Shown: positions 7,558 through 16,756 of the stretch, piece after piece
Numbering within the stretch: the first letter of the stretch is position 1
How the letters are laid out: every line of letters begins with the position of its first letter
Source: Gemmatimonadota bacterium
GTDB taxonomy: Bacteria > Gemmatimonadota > Gemmatimonadetes > Gemmatimonadales > GWC2-71-9
DNA: 49,669 nucleotides
Direction of reading: 5' to 3'
Assembly: GCA_003220795.1 (NCBI GenBank)
Contig: QHTK01000077.1
Coordinates: forward strand, 1 to 49,669
Notes under the pieces: generated by a model
The model's database searches: none
What the model was told of the DNA's origin: nothing
The model's input: the letters and a program-made list of their open reading frames with translations, nothing else
Position numbers and translations under genes: made by a program

Positions 7558-8412
7558 CCCGCTTATCAGGCGCTTGGCGTAGGATGGCGCGTCGAACGCC
7601 TCGAGATCGTCGAGCCCCTCCCCTGTGCCGACGAACCGAATCGGTACGGGTACCGCGCGCTGCACGGCGACCACGCTCCCGCCCTTCGCGGTGCCGTCGA
7701 GCTTCGTGACGATGAGGCCCGTGAGCGGCAGGGCGGCGGCGAAGGCCTGCGCCTGCTGAACGGCATTCTGGCCCACCGTCGCGTCGAGCACCAGCAGCGA
7801 CTCGTGCGGTGCGCCCACCCCCCCAACAGAGCGCTGCTTCGCGACGACCCGCACCACCTTTTTCAGCTCGTCGAGCAACCGTTCTTCGGTATGCAGCCGG
7901 CCCGCCGTGTCGACGAGCACGCTGTCGACCCCGCGGGCGCGCGCCGCCGCCACCGCGTCGAACGCCACTGCCGCCGGGTCCGCCCCGGTGCCGCAGATGC
8001 AGGGAACGCCCAGCCGGTCCGCCCAGATCTCGAGTTGCTCCCGTGCCCCGGCCCGGAACGTGTCGGCGGCAGCGAGCAGGACGCTGCGACCCTCACGCAC
8101 CAGCCGGCGCGCCAGCTTCGCGACGGTAGTGGTCTTCCCGACGCCGTTCACGCCGAACACGACCATCACGGTCGGCGGCTCGGGTGCGCGCGCCAGCGCG
8201 CCGGGATCGCCCACCCTCGACAGGATGCGCACCACGGCCTGCTCCAGTGCCGGCCGCGCGTCCCCGTCGGGGGTCCGCGCCACCTGCTCGAGAATCTCCG
8301 CCGTCGCTGCGACGCCGAAGTCAGCTTCGAGCAGGATGCGCTCGGCCTCCTCGCGCGCGCCCGCGTCGCGCCGGCCGAACACGCGGCTCAGCCGCTGCCA
8401 CAGCGGCGTCAT
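7555..8412 (-). CDS. ftsY: signal recognition particle receptor FtsY
   Basis: FtsY is the membrane-associated SRP-GTPase that docks SRP-ribosome complexes at the translocon. The 285 residues comprise a short N domain (about 1-75, EEAERILLEADFGV) and the G domain with P-loop GVNGVGKT (87-94). Further SRP-GTPase motifs are DTFRAGAREQLE, DTAGRLHTEERL, TKLDGTAKGG and a closing GTGEGLDDLEAFD. The acidic A domain of E. coli FtsY is absent, as in many bacteria. The ATG overlaps the stop of the upstream VWA-like gene, so the two are translationally coupled. The stop codon is embedded in an 11-base tandem repeat. Confidence 0.96.
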   Translation of the reverse strand: MTPLWQRLSRVFGRRDAGAREEAERILLEADFGVAATAEILEQVARTPDGDARPALEQAVVRILSRVGDPGALARAPEPPTVMVVFGVNGVGKTTTVAKLARRLVREGRSVLLAAADTFRAGAREQLEIWADRLGVPCICGTGADPAAVAFDAVAAARARGVDSVLVDTAGRLHTEERLLDELKKVVRVVAKQRSVGGVGAPHESLLVLDATVGQNAVQQAQAFAAALPLTGLIVTKLDGTAKGGSVVAVQRAVPVPIRFVGTGEGLDDLEAFDAPSYAKRLISG

Positions 8413-10217
8413 CACGGCAGGGCCTGCCGGCGCCGCCACGCCCACTCCGTCGCGAACGCAGCGATCGCGACCACGAACAGCCACCAGCGATCGCGCAGCG
8501 CCGAGCTCGCCAGTCGGTCCGGTGCGCCACCCCGCTGGGCCTGCACGAGCGGCGCCGCGGGGCGCCACTCGTCGGAGTACGTCTCCACCACGACGACGCC
8601 CCGCTCCGCCCCGTGCGGCGCTCCGTACGCGTACACGCCCGGGGGCAGCGACAGCTCGGCTCGGCCGGTCGCATCGAACCGCAGCGTATCGATGCGGCTC
8701 CTTCCGCCGGCCGTCAGCGTGACGACCTCGTCCTGCGGCGGTCCGGACTCCGTCCAGCGCCACACGATCGGCATCCCGTTGGGAGCCTCGCGCATCACCG
8801 GGACGAACTTCTCCCATCTCCCTTCTCCCCCCGTCAGCAGCCAATCTGCCAAGGCCGCGACCACCGCCCGATACGCCTCTGCGCTGGCGCCGCCGCGGAA
8901 CGCCCAGCGGAACAGCCCGGACGCTGCGACCGCGGCGCGCCGCGCGCCGCCCGGTTGTGACAGCACGATCACCGGGCGTGCCGCGCCGCGCCGCGCGAGG
9001 CGCGCGGTGAGCACCACCACCGCGGCGCTGTCCCCGGTGGCAGGGAGAGCGAGGTCGGACACCGCCGCCGCGGGCGGCAGCGAATCCCACGCGACCCCGG
9101 CCAGCGCCCCGGCGAGCGGCGACGGCTCCGGCGCCCGCACGTACCAGTCACCGTCCTGGCCGCGCTGGGTGGGCCACGTCAGCACCGCTCCTTTGGTCGG
9201 GAACCGATCGAGCGCCGCCGGATCTCCCATCCGGACGACGAGCCGGGCGCCCGCCACGGCCTGCGCCGCGGCGGCGGCGGAGACCGGTGTTAGACCGGCC
9301 GCGTCCCGCCAGCCAGACCCGTCGGACCCCGATTGCACCAGCGTGCGGACCGGCACGCGCGCTACGTCGCTCAGTGTGCGGGCGAGGAACCGGCTGTCCC
9401 AATCGGGCGGCGCCGCGAGCAGCACCACGGAGGGCGGCGGGCTCACCTCCAGCACCAACCAGCGGGCGTCGTCGCGCGGCTCGGAATCGCCGGCCACGCC
9501 TTCCAGCCGCACTTCGAGCGCCTGCCAGCCGGCGGGTAAAGAGCCGGGGAAGGGGGAAGGGGGAAGGGTAACTTCCGTGGAAAGAATGCCGCTGTCCGGG
9601 ATCGAAACGACTCGCGAGGTGAGGCGCCGAGACCCCAGACGCACGACGAGCGTCCCCTTCCCCCCGCCCGACCGGGCGTCCTTTAGGGTTCCCCCTTCCC
9701 CGGCCGTTTTCCCGGTCGTTCCGTAACTGACCCTGAGCCGGACGGTGTCTCCTTGACCGATTCTCCTCGGTCCCGCGATATCGGAAACGAACGCATCGAA
9801 CAACGCCGGCCGGGGCAGGACGATCACGCGCGCGCGGGCCAGCAGGTCGGAGGGGAGGTCGGCGACGTCGGCGATCGCGCCGTCGGTCACGACGGCCACC
9901 GGCCCCTCCCGCCCGGCGGCGGCGGCGAGCGCCGGGGCGAGCCGGGTCGCGCCGTCCCCGGGGGGCAAAGAGTCGAACGCGCGCACCTGCGACCCGAAGC
10001 GCCAGATGACACCGCCGCCCTGTGCCAGCGCACGCGCCGTGTCGAGCGCTTCGTGCCAGCGTCCGCCGTGCCCCGCCATGCTGAGCGACGCGTCGAGCAG
10101 CACCAGCGGCGGGACGGCGCTCGCTCCCGGGGCAAAGCTCGACGTCGTGGGGTTCCACAGGAGCAACACCAGAGCGCCCAGTCCGGTCGTGCGCAGCAGC
10201 GCCAGGCCGGCCGTCAC
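8412..10217 (-). CDS. membrane protein with von Willebrand A-like domain
   Basis: This 601-residue protein has a hydrophobic N-terminal segment (LGALVLLLW) and a C-terminal membrane helix (WWLFVVAIAAFATEW) followed by basic residues. Most of the chain lies between the two helices. Right after the first helix comes a VWA-like MIDAS motif, LLDASLSMAG (D-x-S-x-S), which usually binds a divalent metal and protein ligands. Similar two-helix VWA proteins are found in Bat-type and other membrane complexes; no specific substrate can be named. The start GTG 10217 overlaps the hisA stop (GTGA), and the stop overlaps ftsY. Two low-complexity stretches (around 9546-9568 and 9655-9722) are made of GGGGAAG and CCGGCCGTT repeat units, giving inserts such as EGGTLKDARSGGGKG. 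Confidence 0.75.
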   Translation of the reverse strand: MTAGLALLRTTGLGALVLLLWNPTTSSFAPGASAVPPLVLLDASLSMAGHGGRWHEALDTARALAQGGGVIWRFGSQVRAFDSLPPGDGATRLAPALAAAAGREGPVAVVTDGAIADVADLPSDLLARARVIVLPRPALFDAFVSDIAGPRRIGQGDTVRLRVSYGTTGKTAGEGGTLKDARSGGGKGTLVVRLGSRRLTSRVVSIPDSGILSTEVTLPPSPFPGSLPAGWQALEVRLEGVAGDSEPRDDARWLVLEVSPPPSVVLLAAPPDWDSRFLARTLSDVARVPVRTLVQSGSDGSGWRDAAGLTPVSAAAAAQAVAGARLVVRMGDPAALDRFPTKGAVLTWPTQRGQDGDWYVRAPEPSPLAGALAGVAWDSLPPAAAVSDLALPATGDSAAVVVLTARLARRGAARPVIVLSQPGGARRAAVAASGLFRWAFRGGASAEAYRAVVAALADWLLTGGEGRWEKFVPVMREAPNGMPIVWRWTESGPPQDEVVTLTAGGRSRIDTLRFDATGRAELSLPPGVYAYGAPHGAERGVVVVETYSDEWRPAAPLVQAQRGGAPDRLASSALRDRWWLFVVAIAAFATEWAWRRRQALP

Positions 10218-10927
10218 GCGGCCGCGCACTCGAGCGCCTCGACGAGGGTAAAGCGGCCTTCGTACAGCGCCCGTCCCACAATGGCGCCGGCCAAGCCGGC
10301 GGCGCGGATCGTCTGCAGGTCGGCGAGCGACGCGACGCCCCCGGACGCGATCGTGTCGAGCCCGAGCGCCGCGATGGCGCGCGCGCCCGCCACATCCGGC
10401 CCGGCCAGCATGCCGTCGCGGGCGACATCGGTATAGATCACCGTCCGCGCGCCTTGCGCGAGGACCCGCTGGGCGAGCTCGAGCGGCGTGAGGTCGAACA
10501 CTTGCGTCCAGCCGCGCACCGCGACGTGGCCGTCCTTCGCGTCGATCCCCACGGCGAGCCGCTCCGGCCCGTGTTGCGCTAGCAGCCGCTCGACCAACGC
10601 CGGATCGGTCGCGGCCTTCGTCCCGATCACCACCCGGGTGGCGCCCCAACCGAGCATCTCGGCGATCGCCTCCTCGGTCCGCAGGCCGCCGCCCACCTGG
10701 ACCGGCACGCCAGCCGCGCTGAGGAAGCGCCGCGCCAGCTCGCGGTTGTCGCCTTTCCCGAAGGCGCGGTCGAGATCGACGAAATGCACCCAGCGCGCGC
10801 CGTCGCGCGCGAACTGGCGCGCCACGGCCACGGGATCGTCGGCGTACGCCGTGGCGCGCCACGCCTCGCCCTGGCGCAAACGCACCACGCGCCCGCCCTG
10901 CACGTCAACGGCGGGGTAGAGCTCCAC
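10214..10927 (-). CDS. hisA: phosphoribosylformimino-5-aminoimidazole carboxamide ribotide isomerase
   Basis: HisA opens the ring of ProFAR by an Amadori rearrangement to PRFAR, the fourth step of histidine synthesis. The 237-residue TIM barrel has both catalytic aspartates: Asp8 in YPAVDVQGG and Asp129 in VGIDAKDG. It also has the phosphate-binding loops VQVGGGLRT and ASGGVASLADL and the signature YTDVARDGML. The start is GTG 10927, 14 bases after the M23 peptidase stop. No other his gene is nearby, so this is an isolated hisA carried in the division-gene transcript. A HisA/TrpF (PriA) dual function is known in Actinobacteria; nothing here supports or excludes it. Confidence 0.95.
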   Translation of the reverse strand: MELYPAVDVQGGRVVRLRQGEAWRATAYADDPVAVARQFARDGARWVHFVDLDRAFGKGDNRELARRFLSAAGVPVQVGGGLRTEEAIAEMLGWGATRVVIGTKAATDPALVERLLAQHGPERLAVGIDAKDGHVAVRGWTQVFDLTPLELAQRVLAQGARTVIYTDVARDGMLAGPDVAGARAIAALGLDTIASGGVASLADLQTIRAAGLAGAIVGRALYEGRFTLVEALECAAA

Positions 10928-10941
10928 GGAAGTACCGGAAA

Positions 10942-12228
10942 TTAATCGTCGCGCGCGGCGACGGTCGGATCGACGTGCGGGGGCCCGTGCGGCTCGAGCT
11001 GCGTGAGCAGCTGGAGGCGCACCGAGTCGTACGCGGGCCGGAGGGTCCGCGGAACCGGAGTGCCCGATCCCATGTCCTTGCGTTGCGGGTTGGTCGGTCG
11101 ACCGTTCACGAGAAACTCGTAGTGTAGGTGCGGGCCGGTCGACAGGCCCGTCGAGCCGACGTAGCCGATCGTCTCACCCTGTTCCACGCGCTGGCCCACG
11201 TGCAGGCCGCGTCCGAACGCCGACAGGTGACCGTAGCGGGTGCGGATGCCGTTCGCGTGGCGCACCTCGATCACGTTGCCGTAGCCGCCCTCTTCGCGGC
11301 CCACCCGGGTGACCAGGCCATCGGCCGTGGCGCGCACCGGCGTGCCGTACGGTGCGGCGAAGTCCACACCCTCGTGGTGACGCCACATATGGAGGATGGG
11401 ATGGAACCGGCTGCCGAACCGGCTCGAGATGCGGCGGAACGCGAGCGGCGCGCGCAGGAACGCGCGCCGCAGCGACCGCCCCTGATCGTCGTAGAAGCCC
11501 GCGATGCCGGTGGCGTCGTCCTCGAAGTAGAAGGCGTAACTCGGCGCCCGCGCCACGTCCACGCGCGCCGCGATGACCCGACCGAAGCGGCGCTCGCCTT
11601 CCGACGACTCGAGCCGCTCGAGCAGCACCGTAAACCGATCGCCCGGCCGCACGTCCCGTGTGAAGTCGACTTCCCAGTCGTACACGTCGGCGATCGCCCA
11701 GGCGAGCGTGCGCCGCTCTCCCTCAGGCAGGAACGTGTCCGCGACCGCCTTGTCGAGCGCGTCGTACAGCGACGACTCGATCGCTCCGGTGACCCGTAGG
11801 CGCACGATCGTCCAGGGGACCGTCTCGACCGTTTCGATCCAGCCGGAGTCGCCGCGGTCGAGCTGGAGCCGCTGCTCGGGCGACAGCCGGACGGTCACCC
11901 GCTCGGCCCGGCTGTCGGTCTTCAGACGGCGCACCTGGAAGGCGAGCCCGGGCCGCAGCCGCCGCGCCGGCAGATGCCGCGCCGCCGCGAGGAACGCGAC
12001 GTAATCGCGGCCGGTGATGCCGGCCCGGCCCAGCACGTCGGAGAGCACCTCGCGCCGCCCCAGCGTTTCCGTGACCTCGGCATAGGCCTCGCTCACCACG
12101 ATGGGCGGCGCGGTGAGCGGCCGGCGCCACGGCCACGCCTCGCGCGTGGCCCAGACCAGACCGCCGGCGCTCAGCACGCCGGCGGCAACGTAATGGCTCG
12201 CCCGCCAATGGGAGAACAGAGTCATCAA
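10942..12228 (-). CDS. M23 (LytM) family metallopeptidase, membrane-anchored
   Basis: This 428-residue zinc endopeptidase probably cleaves peptide cross-links in peptidoglycan. It has an N-terminal membrane anchor (YVAAGVLSAGGLVWA), then an OapA/LysM-like region (about 50-115, EVLSDVLGRAGITGRDYVAF). The C-terminal LytM domain has the full zinc set: HHEGVDF (His285, Asp289) and GPHLHYEF (His367, His369). All ligands are present, so an active enzyme is more likely than an EnvC-type activator, although some activators keep partial motifs. The ATG overlaps the ftsZ stop by four bases. That ties its synthesis to FtsZ and suggests a role in septal wall splitting or remodelling. Confidence 0.92.
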   Translation of the reverse strand: MMTLFSHWRASHYVAAGVLSAGGLVWATREAWPWRRPLTAPPIVVSEAYAEVTETLGRREVLSDVLGRAGITGRDYVAFLAAARHLPARRLRPGLAFQVRRLKTDSRAERVTVRLSPEQRLQLDRGDSGWIETVETVPWTIVRLRVTGAIESSLYDALDKAVADTFLPEGERRTLAWAIADVYDWEVDFTRDVRPGDRFTVLLERLESSEGERRFGRVIAARVDVARAPSYAFYFEDDATGIAGFYDDQGRSLRRAFLRAPLAFRRISSRFGSRFHPILHMWRHHEGVDFAAPYGTPVRATADGLVTRVGREEGGYGNVIEVRHANGIRTRYGHLSAFGRGLHVGQRVEQGETIGYVGSTGLSTGPHLHYEFLVNGRPTNPQRKDMGSGTPVPRTLRPAYDSVRLQLLTQLEPHGPPHVDPTVAARDD

Positions 12229-13376
12229 TCCATCTGCCGCCGGATGAAGGTCGGGATCTCGAGCTCGTTCACGTCGGGGGGTGGCGGGGGCGGCGCGCGC
12301 CGGACCGGCTCCGCCGCCTTCACGTAACCCGCGGGCGGTACCGGCGTGGGACGCGACACCCGCTCCCGGAACGGCAGCACCCCCGGCGCCGCGCGGCCCG
12401 GCGTCTCGGCCGCCTTGTCCCGGTCGAAGCCCGTCGCGATCACCGTCACCCGGATCTCGCCGTGCATCGCCGGATCGTTCACCGTCCCGAAGATGATCTC
12501 GGCATCCTCGCCCGCCGCGTCCTTGACGACGTCGGAGATCTGGGTCACTTCGCCGAGCGTCAGGTCCTCACCGCCCGTGATGTTGATCAGTACGCCGGTC
12601 GCGCCGGTGATCGAGATGTTGTCGAGCAGCGGGCTCGAGATCGCCTGCTGCACCGCTTCCATGGCGCGGTTCTCGCCGCGCCCCATCCCGGTGCCCATGA
12701 TCGCCGCGCCGCCGTTCTGCATGACGGTGCGCACGTCCGCGAAGTCCACGTTCACGATGCCCGTCACGGTGATGAGTCCCGAGATTCCCTGGGTGGCGTG
12801 CAGCAGCACCTCGTCGGCCTTCTTGAGGGCGTCCTGGAAAGGTATCCCCTTCCCCACCACGGCGAGCAAGCGCTCGTTCGGCACCGTGACCATCGTGTCG
12901 ACGTGCTTGCGCATCTCCGCGATGCCCATCTCGGCTTGGCGCATCCGCTTGCGCCCTTCGAACAGGAACGGCTTCGTTACGATGCCGATCGTGAGGGCCC
13001 CGAGATCGCGCGCCATCTGTGCGATAATGGGCGATGCGCCGGTACCGGTGCCGCCGCCCATGCCGCACGTCACGAACACGAGATCCGCCCCCTGCAGGGC
13101 GTGCAGCACCTCGTCGCGGTTCTCTTCGATCGCCTGGCGGCCGATCTCGGGTCGGGCGCCCGCCCCGAGGCCGCGCGTCAACTTCTTCCCGATCTGCGTC
13201 TTCACGTCGGCCTTGTTGTTGAGCAGGGCCTGCGCGTCGGTGTTGACGGAGATGAATTCGACGCCTTGCAGTCCCTCGTCGACCATGCGGTTCAGCGCGT
13301 TGCCGCCGCCGCCGCCTACGCCGACGACTTTCATCCGGGCGTTCTGTGAGACGGTTTCTTCGAGCTCGAAGATCAT
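12225..13376 (-). CDS. ftsZ: cell division protein FtsZ
   Basis: FtsZ is the tubulin-like GTPase that forms the division ring. The 383 residues contain the tubulin signature GGGTGTG (108-114) and the T7 synergy loop NVDFADV (209-215) that completes the GTPase site of the neighbouring subunit. After the globular core, a short linker rich in proline (APPPPPPDVNELEI) leads to a C-terminal peptide, IPTFIRRQMD. This resembles the conserved tail that binds FtsA and other partners. The start is ATG 13376, 19 bases after the ftsA stop. It is the last of the canonical dcw genes and is followed by the M23 peptidase with an ATGA overlap. Confidence 0.98.
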   Translation of the reverse strand: MIFELEETVSQNARMKVVGVGGGGGNALNRMVDEGLQGVEFISVNTDAQALLNNKADVKTQIGKKLTRGLGAGARPEIGRQAIEENRDEVLHALQGADLVFVTCGMGGGTGTGASPIIAQMARDLGALTIGIVTKPFLFEGRKRMRQAEMGIAEMRKHVDTMVTVPNERLLAVVGKGIPFQDALKKADEVLLHATQGISGLITVTGIVNVDFADVRTVMQNGGAAIMGTGMGRGENRAMEAVQQAISSPLLDNISITGATGVLINITGGEDLTLGEVTQISDVVKDAAGEDAEIIFGTVNDPAMHGEIRVTVIATGFDRDKAAETPGRAAPGVLPFRERVSRPTPVPPAGYVKAAEPVRRAPPPPPPDVNELEIPTFIRRQMD

Positions 13377-13395
13377 GGCTCCCTCGGGTGACCGA

Positions 13396-14652
13396 TCAGA
13401 AGAAGTCCTGTAACCACCGCTTGAGCGGCGCGAACCAGCGCTCGACCCCCGGGCTCGGTACCGCCGAGCCGCCGGGCGCGGCGCCCTGTGCCACTTTGCG
13501 TGCCGCGTACAGCACCAGCCCCACCGGCACCGCGTAGCGCGGCGCCTGGACGCTGTCCACCAGCCCCGAAATCCCCTGCTCCGGCGTTCCGGCGCGCACC
13601 GGCATCGCGAACACCTCGCGGGCCAGCTCCACCATGCCCGGCAGATGCGCCGTCCCGCCGGTCAGCACCACGCCGGCGGGCAGCCGCCCGCCCCCGTACC
13701 CCGCCTTCTCGAACTCGCGGTCCACCATGTGGAAGATCTCGTCCAGCCGCTGGTGGATGATGTCCGACAGCATCTCGCGCGCCGCCTGCCGCGCACCCTG
13801 CCCGGGCGTGGAGGGTAGGGTGATCATCTCCGCCGGGTCCACTAGCGGTTTGTACGCGACGCCGTGCCGCTCCTTCAATCGTTCCGCGTCGGCCTGGGTC
13901 ACACCCAGCACCTGGACGACGTCCGTCGTCACCTGGGCGCCCGCGTACTTGAGCGACGCGAGGTGGCGGATCTTCCCTTCGTGAAAGATCGTCACCCCGG
14001 TCGAGCCGCCCCCCACCTCGAGCAGCGCAACCCCGAGCTCCTTTTCGTCCTCCGTCAGCACCGCGTAGGACGCCGCCAGCGGCTCGAGCACCAGATCCAG
14101 CACGCGGTATCCCGCGCGCTGCACCGCCTTGCGCAGGTTCTGGGCGGCGGTGGCCTGCACGGTGACGAGATACATCTCCACCTCGAGCCGCGTGCCCGTC
14201 ATCCCCACGGGGTCGGAGATCCCGTGCTGCTGGTCGACCCGGTACTCCTGCGGGATGTCGTGCAGCAGCTCCTGGTCGCGGCCGAGCGAGATGGCGCGCG
14301 CCACCTCGTTCACCCGCGCCACGTCCTCCGGGGTGATCTCCTCTCGGCTCACCGCGACCACCCCGGGCGACGTGCGCGCCGAGACGTGCTCGCCCGCGAT
14401 GCCGCACGTCACACCGCCGACCTTCGCTCCCGCCATCCGTTCGGCGTCGCGCAGCGCGGCCACGACCGAGCGGCTCGTCTCATCGATGTCCCGCACCATG
14501 CCGCGCCGCACGCCGGCGTTCTTCGCGAGGCCGACGCCCAGCACCTTGGCGAGCGGCATGCGCGGCAGGTCGCCCACGACCTCGGCGATCACCGCACATG
14601 TCTTGGTGCTGCCGAGGTCGAGCCCGGCGACGAGCTGTCGATCTCGGCTCAC
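13396..14652 (-). CDS. ftsA: cell division protein FtsA
   Basis: FtsA is the actin-like ATPase that tethers FtsZ to the membrane. The 418 residues start with the phosphate-1 motif GLDLGSTKTCAVIAE (about 10-24). They contain the SHS2/1C region (GITCGIAG-like GVTCGIAGEHVSA) and the later ATPase motifs LLEVGGGSTGVTIF and VLTGGTAHLPGM. They end in an amphipathic helix, VERWFAPLKRWLQDFF, which fits the membrane-targeting sequence. The start is GTG 14652, which overlaps the ftsQ stop (GTGA). The long in-frame opening upstream reads through ftsQ in another frame and is not FtsA. The order ftsQ-ftsA-ftsZ is typical. Confidence 0.97.
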   Translation of the reverse strand: MSRDRQLVAGLDLGSTKTCAVIAEVVGDLPRMPLAKVLGVGLAKNAGVRRGMVRDIDETSRSVVAALRDAERMAGAKVGGVTCGIAGEHVSARTSPGVVAVSREEITPEDVARVNEVARAISLGRDQELLHDIPQEYRVDQQHGISDPVGMTGTRLEVEMYLVTVQATAAQNLRKAVQRAGYRVLDLVLEPLAASYAVLTEDEKELGVALLEVGGGSTGVTIFHEGKIRHLASLKYAGAQVTTDVVQVLGVTQADAERLKERHGVAYKPLVDPAEMITLPSTPGQGARQAAREMLSDIIHQRLDEIFHMVDREFEKAGYGGGRLPAGVVLTGGTAHLPGMVELAREVFAMPVRAGTPEQGISGLVDSVQAPRYAVPVGLVLYAARKVAQGAAPGGSAVPSPGVERWFAPLKRWLQDFF

Positions 14653-15374
14653 GCCCCACCCGTACCGCGGGATCCGCGGGACGCCGTCCGCCGCACGATC
14701 ACCTGGCGCGCGAAGCGGGCGTCGAGCTCCACGTAGGGGCGCCCCTTCGCGGCGAGATCCCGCGCGACCAGCTCGACGGCCCGGATCACCTCCGGTCCGG
14801 CGTCGCGGCCTAACAGCACGTGACGAGGCCCCAGTTCCAGAAGCACGTCCCCGCGCGCCAACCCGCGCGCACTGGTGATGGTGAGAAACAGCGCTGGATC
14901 GACCGCCTGCACCAGCGCTAGCACGCCCACGACGCCACGGTCCGGCGCCGCCGCGACCGGCAGGTCGAGCCCGGTGCGCGCGGGGTCGAACGGCAACGCG
15001 CGGCCCTGCGCATCGACCACGACCAGACGCCGGCCGTTGGGCGCGAGCGCCGCGGGCTCCACCTCGCGCAGCTCGATCCGCAGCGCCGCCGGCAGCTGGC
15101 GCACCACCCGCGCCTCCGCCACGCCGGCGAGCCCGCGCAGCCGGTCGTCGAGCAGCCGCGTGTCGGTGAACACGCTCGCATCGGACGGCAGCCGCAGCGC
15201 GGCGATCACCACGTCGGGCGCCAGGTTCTTCACGCCCACCAGCTCGATCTGCCGCACGCGGAACACCGCGAGGCGCGCCAGCAGCGCGGGGGCGCCGAAC
15301 CAGACGGCGACGCCGACCGCCATGCCCATGACCAACGGCGCGCTGCGGCGCGCGAGCGTCCGCCGCCGGCTCAC
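14649..15374 (-). CDS. ftsQ: cell division protein FtsQ/DivIB
   Basis: FtsQ is a bitopic membrane protein of the divisome core that recruits FtsL/FtsB. The 241 residues show a basic N-terminus, one membrane helix (PLVMGMAVGVAVWFGAPALL), a POTRA domain (VFRVRQIELVGVKNLAPDVV) and a beta domain ending near VELDARFARQVIVR. Sequence conservation in this family is low; the assignment rests on topology, POTRA signature and position between murC and ftsA. Both ends overlap neighbours by four bases. FtsB is not in the cluster. Confidence 0.93.
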   Translation of the reverse strand: MSRRRTLARRSAPLVMGMAVGVAVWFGAPALLARLAVFRVRQIELVGVKNLAPDVVIAALRLPSDASVFTDTRLLDDRLRGLAGVAEARVVRQLPAALRIELREVEPAALAPNGRRLVVVDAQGRALPFDPARTGLDLPVAAAPDRGVVGVLALVQAVDPALFLTITSARGLARGDVLLELGPRHVLLGRDAGPEVIRAVELVARDLAAKGRPYVELDARFARQVIVRRTASRGSRGTGGA

Positions 15375-16756
15375 GGCTGCTCCGCGCCCCCCAGCTGCCG
15401 CAGCAACTCGGGTCCCACACGGGTGACGTCCCCCGCCCCGAGGGTGAACACCACGTCCCCCGGCCGCAGCCGCTCCGCCACCGAGTCCACCAGCGCCGCG
15501 CGGTCCCGCACGGCCACCGTCGCCGCTCCGGCGCGCGCCGCCCCCTGCGCCACCAGATCCGCGGTGACACCCGGGAGCGGCTGCTCGCGCGCCCCGTAGA
15601 TCGGCGCCACCACCACGACGTCGGCGCTCGCCAGCGCCCGGCCGAGCGCTTCGCCGTGCAGCGCGGTGCGGGAGAACAGGTGCGGTTGGAACACCGCCAC
15701 CACGCGGCGCCGCGGAAACGTCTGGCGCGCCGCCGCCAGCGTCGCCAGCACCTCCGTGGGGTGATGCGCGTAGTCGTCCACGATCATCACCCCGCGCGCC
15801 TCGCCCACCCGCTCGAACCGTCGCGCCACACCGCTAAAGCGTTCGAGCGCCGTGACGCAGCGCTCGAGATCGACTCCCAGCTCCAGTGCCGCGGCCAGCG
15901 CCGCCGTCGCGTTTCGCAGGTTGTGCAGCCCCGGCACCTGCAGCGCGAGGCGCACCGCCCCGCCATTCGGCAACTCGATCCGCGCGGCCGAGCCCCGCTC
16001 GGCCAGCTCGGGAGTCACGATCCGCACGTCCGCGTCCGCCGCGAGACCCACGCGCCACACCGGCGTCTCGAGCGCCGCGGCGACCCGCATCGCACCGGCG
16101 TCGTCCGCCCCCGCGATCACGCGGCGCGCGCGCCCCGCGAATTCCGCGAAGGCCTGCTCCAGCGCCGCGACGCTGCCGCCGTAACACTCGAGGTGGTCGG
16201 CCTCGACGTTGTTCACCACCGCGACCGTCGGCGCGAGCGAGAGGAAGGCGCGGTCGTACTCGTCCGCCTCGACCACGTACAGCGCGCTCCCGCCGAGCCG
16301 CGCGTTCCCACCCCACCGAGCGACGCGGCCGCCGGCGAGTCCCGTAGGATCTCGCCCGGCGGCCGCCAGCGCCTCCGTGACCATCACCGTCGTGGTGGTC
16401 TTGCCGTGCGTGCCGGCGACCGCCACCACCAACCCCCCGGCGACGGCCTGACCTGGGGCGTCGGCCCGCCGTACCACCGGAACCCCCAAAGCCCGTGCTC
16501 GCTCCAGCTCCGGGTGATCCCCTGCTACCGCTGCGGTGACCACGAGCGCTCGAGCGCCAGCCACGTGCTCGGGGTCGTGCCCCCGCCATATTTCCACCCC
16601 CAAGGCTGCCAAATCGGCCGCTCCAGAGGGGTCGGTATCACAACCAGTTACTGCGACGCCTTGCTGCCTGGCGAGGAGCGCCAAGCCGCTCATCCCTGCT
16701 CCGGCGATCCCCATGAAGTGGATCGGGCGGGGATCCGCCATTGCAAACAGGTTCAT
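15371..16756 (-). CDS. murC: UDP-N-acetylmuramate--L-alanine ligase
   Basis: MurC adds L-alanine to UDP-MurNAc, the first amino acid of the stem peptide. The 461 residues show the Rossmann start MGIAGAGMSGLALLA, the ATP loop GTHGKTT (115-121), VVEADEYDRAFL, the central VNNVEADHLECY and the C-terminal DDYAHHPTEV, all diagnostic of MurC. The start is ATG 16756; an ATG five codons later (MADPRP) is also possible. No Shine-Dalgarno sequence is visible, and an AT-rich 53-base gap separates it from murG. murB and ddl, which often follow murC, are missing: ftsQ comes directly, with a four-base overlap. Confidence 0.96.
   Translation of the reverse strand: MNLFAMADPRPIHFMGIAGAGMSGLALLARQQGVAVTGCDTDPSGAADLAALGVEIWRGHDPEHVAGARALVVTAAVAGDHPELERARALGVPVVRRADAPGQAVAGGLVVAVAGTHGKTTTTVMVTEALAAAGRDPTGLAGGRVARWGGNARLGGSALYVVEADEYDRAFLSLAPTVAVVNNVEADHLECYGGSVAALEQAFAEFAGRARRVIAGADDAGAMRVAAALETPVWRVGLAADADVRIVTPELAERGSAARIELPNGGAVRLALQVPGLHNLRNATAALAAALELGVDLERCVTALERFSGVARRFERVGEARGVMIVDDYAHHPTEVLATLAAARQTFPRRRVVAVFQPHLFSRTALHGEALGRALASADVVVVAPIYGAREQPLPGVTADLVAQGAARAGAATVAVRDRAALVDSVAERLRPGDVVFTLGAGDVTRVGPELLRQLGGAEQP

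Noticed and set aside
6955..9726. 923-codon open frame on the plus strand
   Set aside because: It runs antisense to recG, ftsY and the VWA gene, all of which have clear family motifs. Long antisense openings are expected in such GC-rich DNA, and the translation is Arg/Ala/Pro-rich with no motif.
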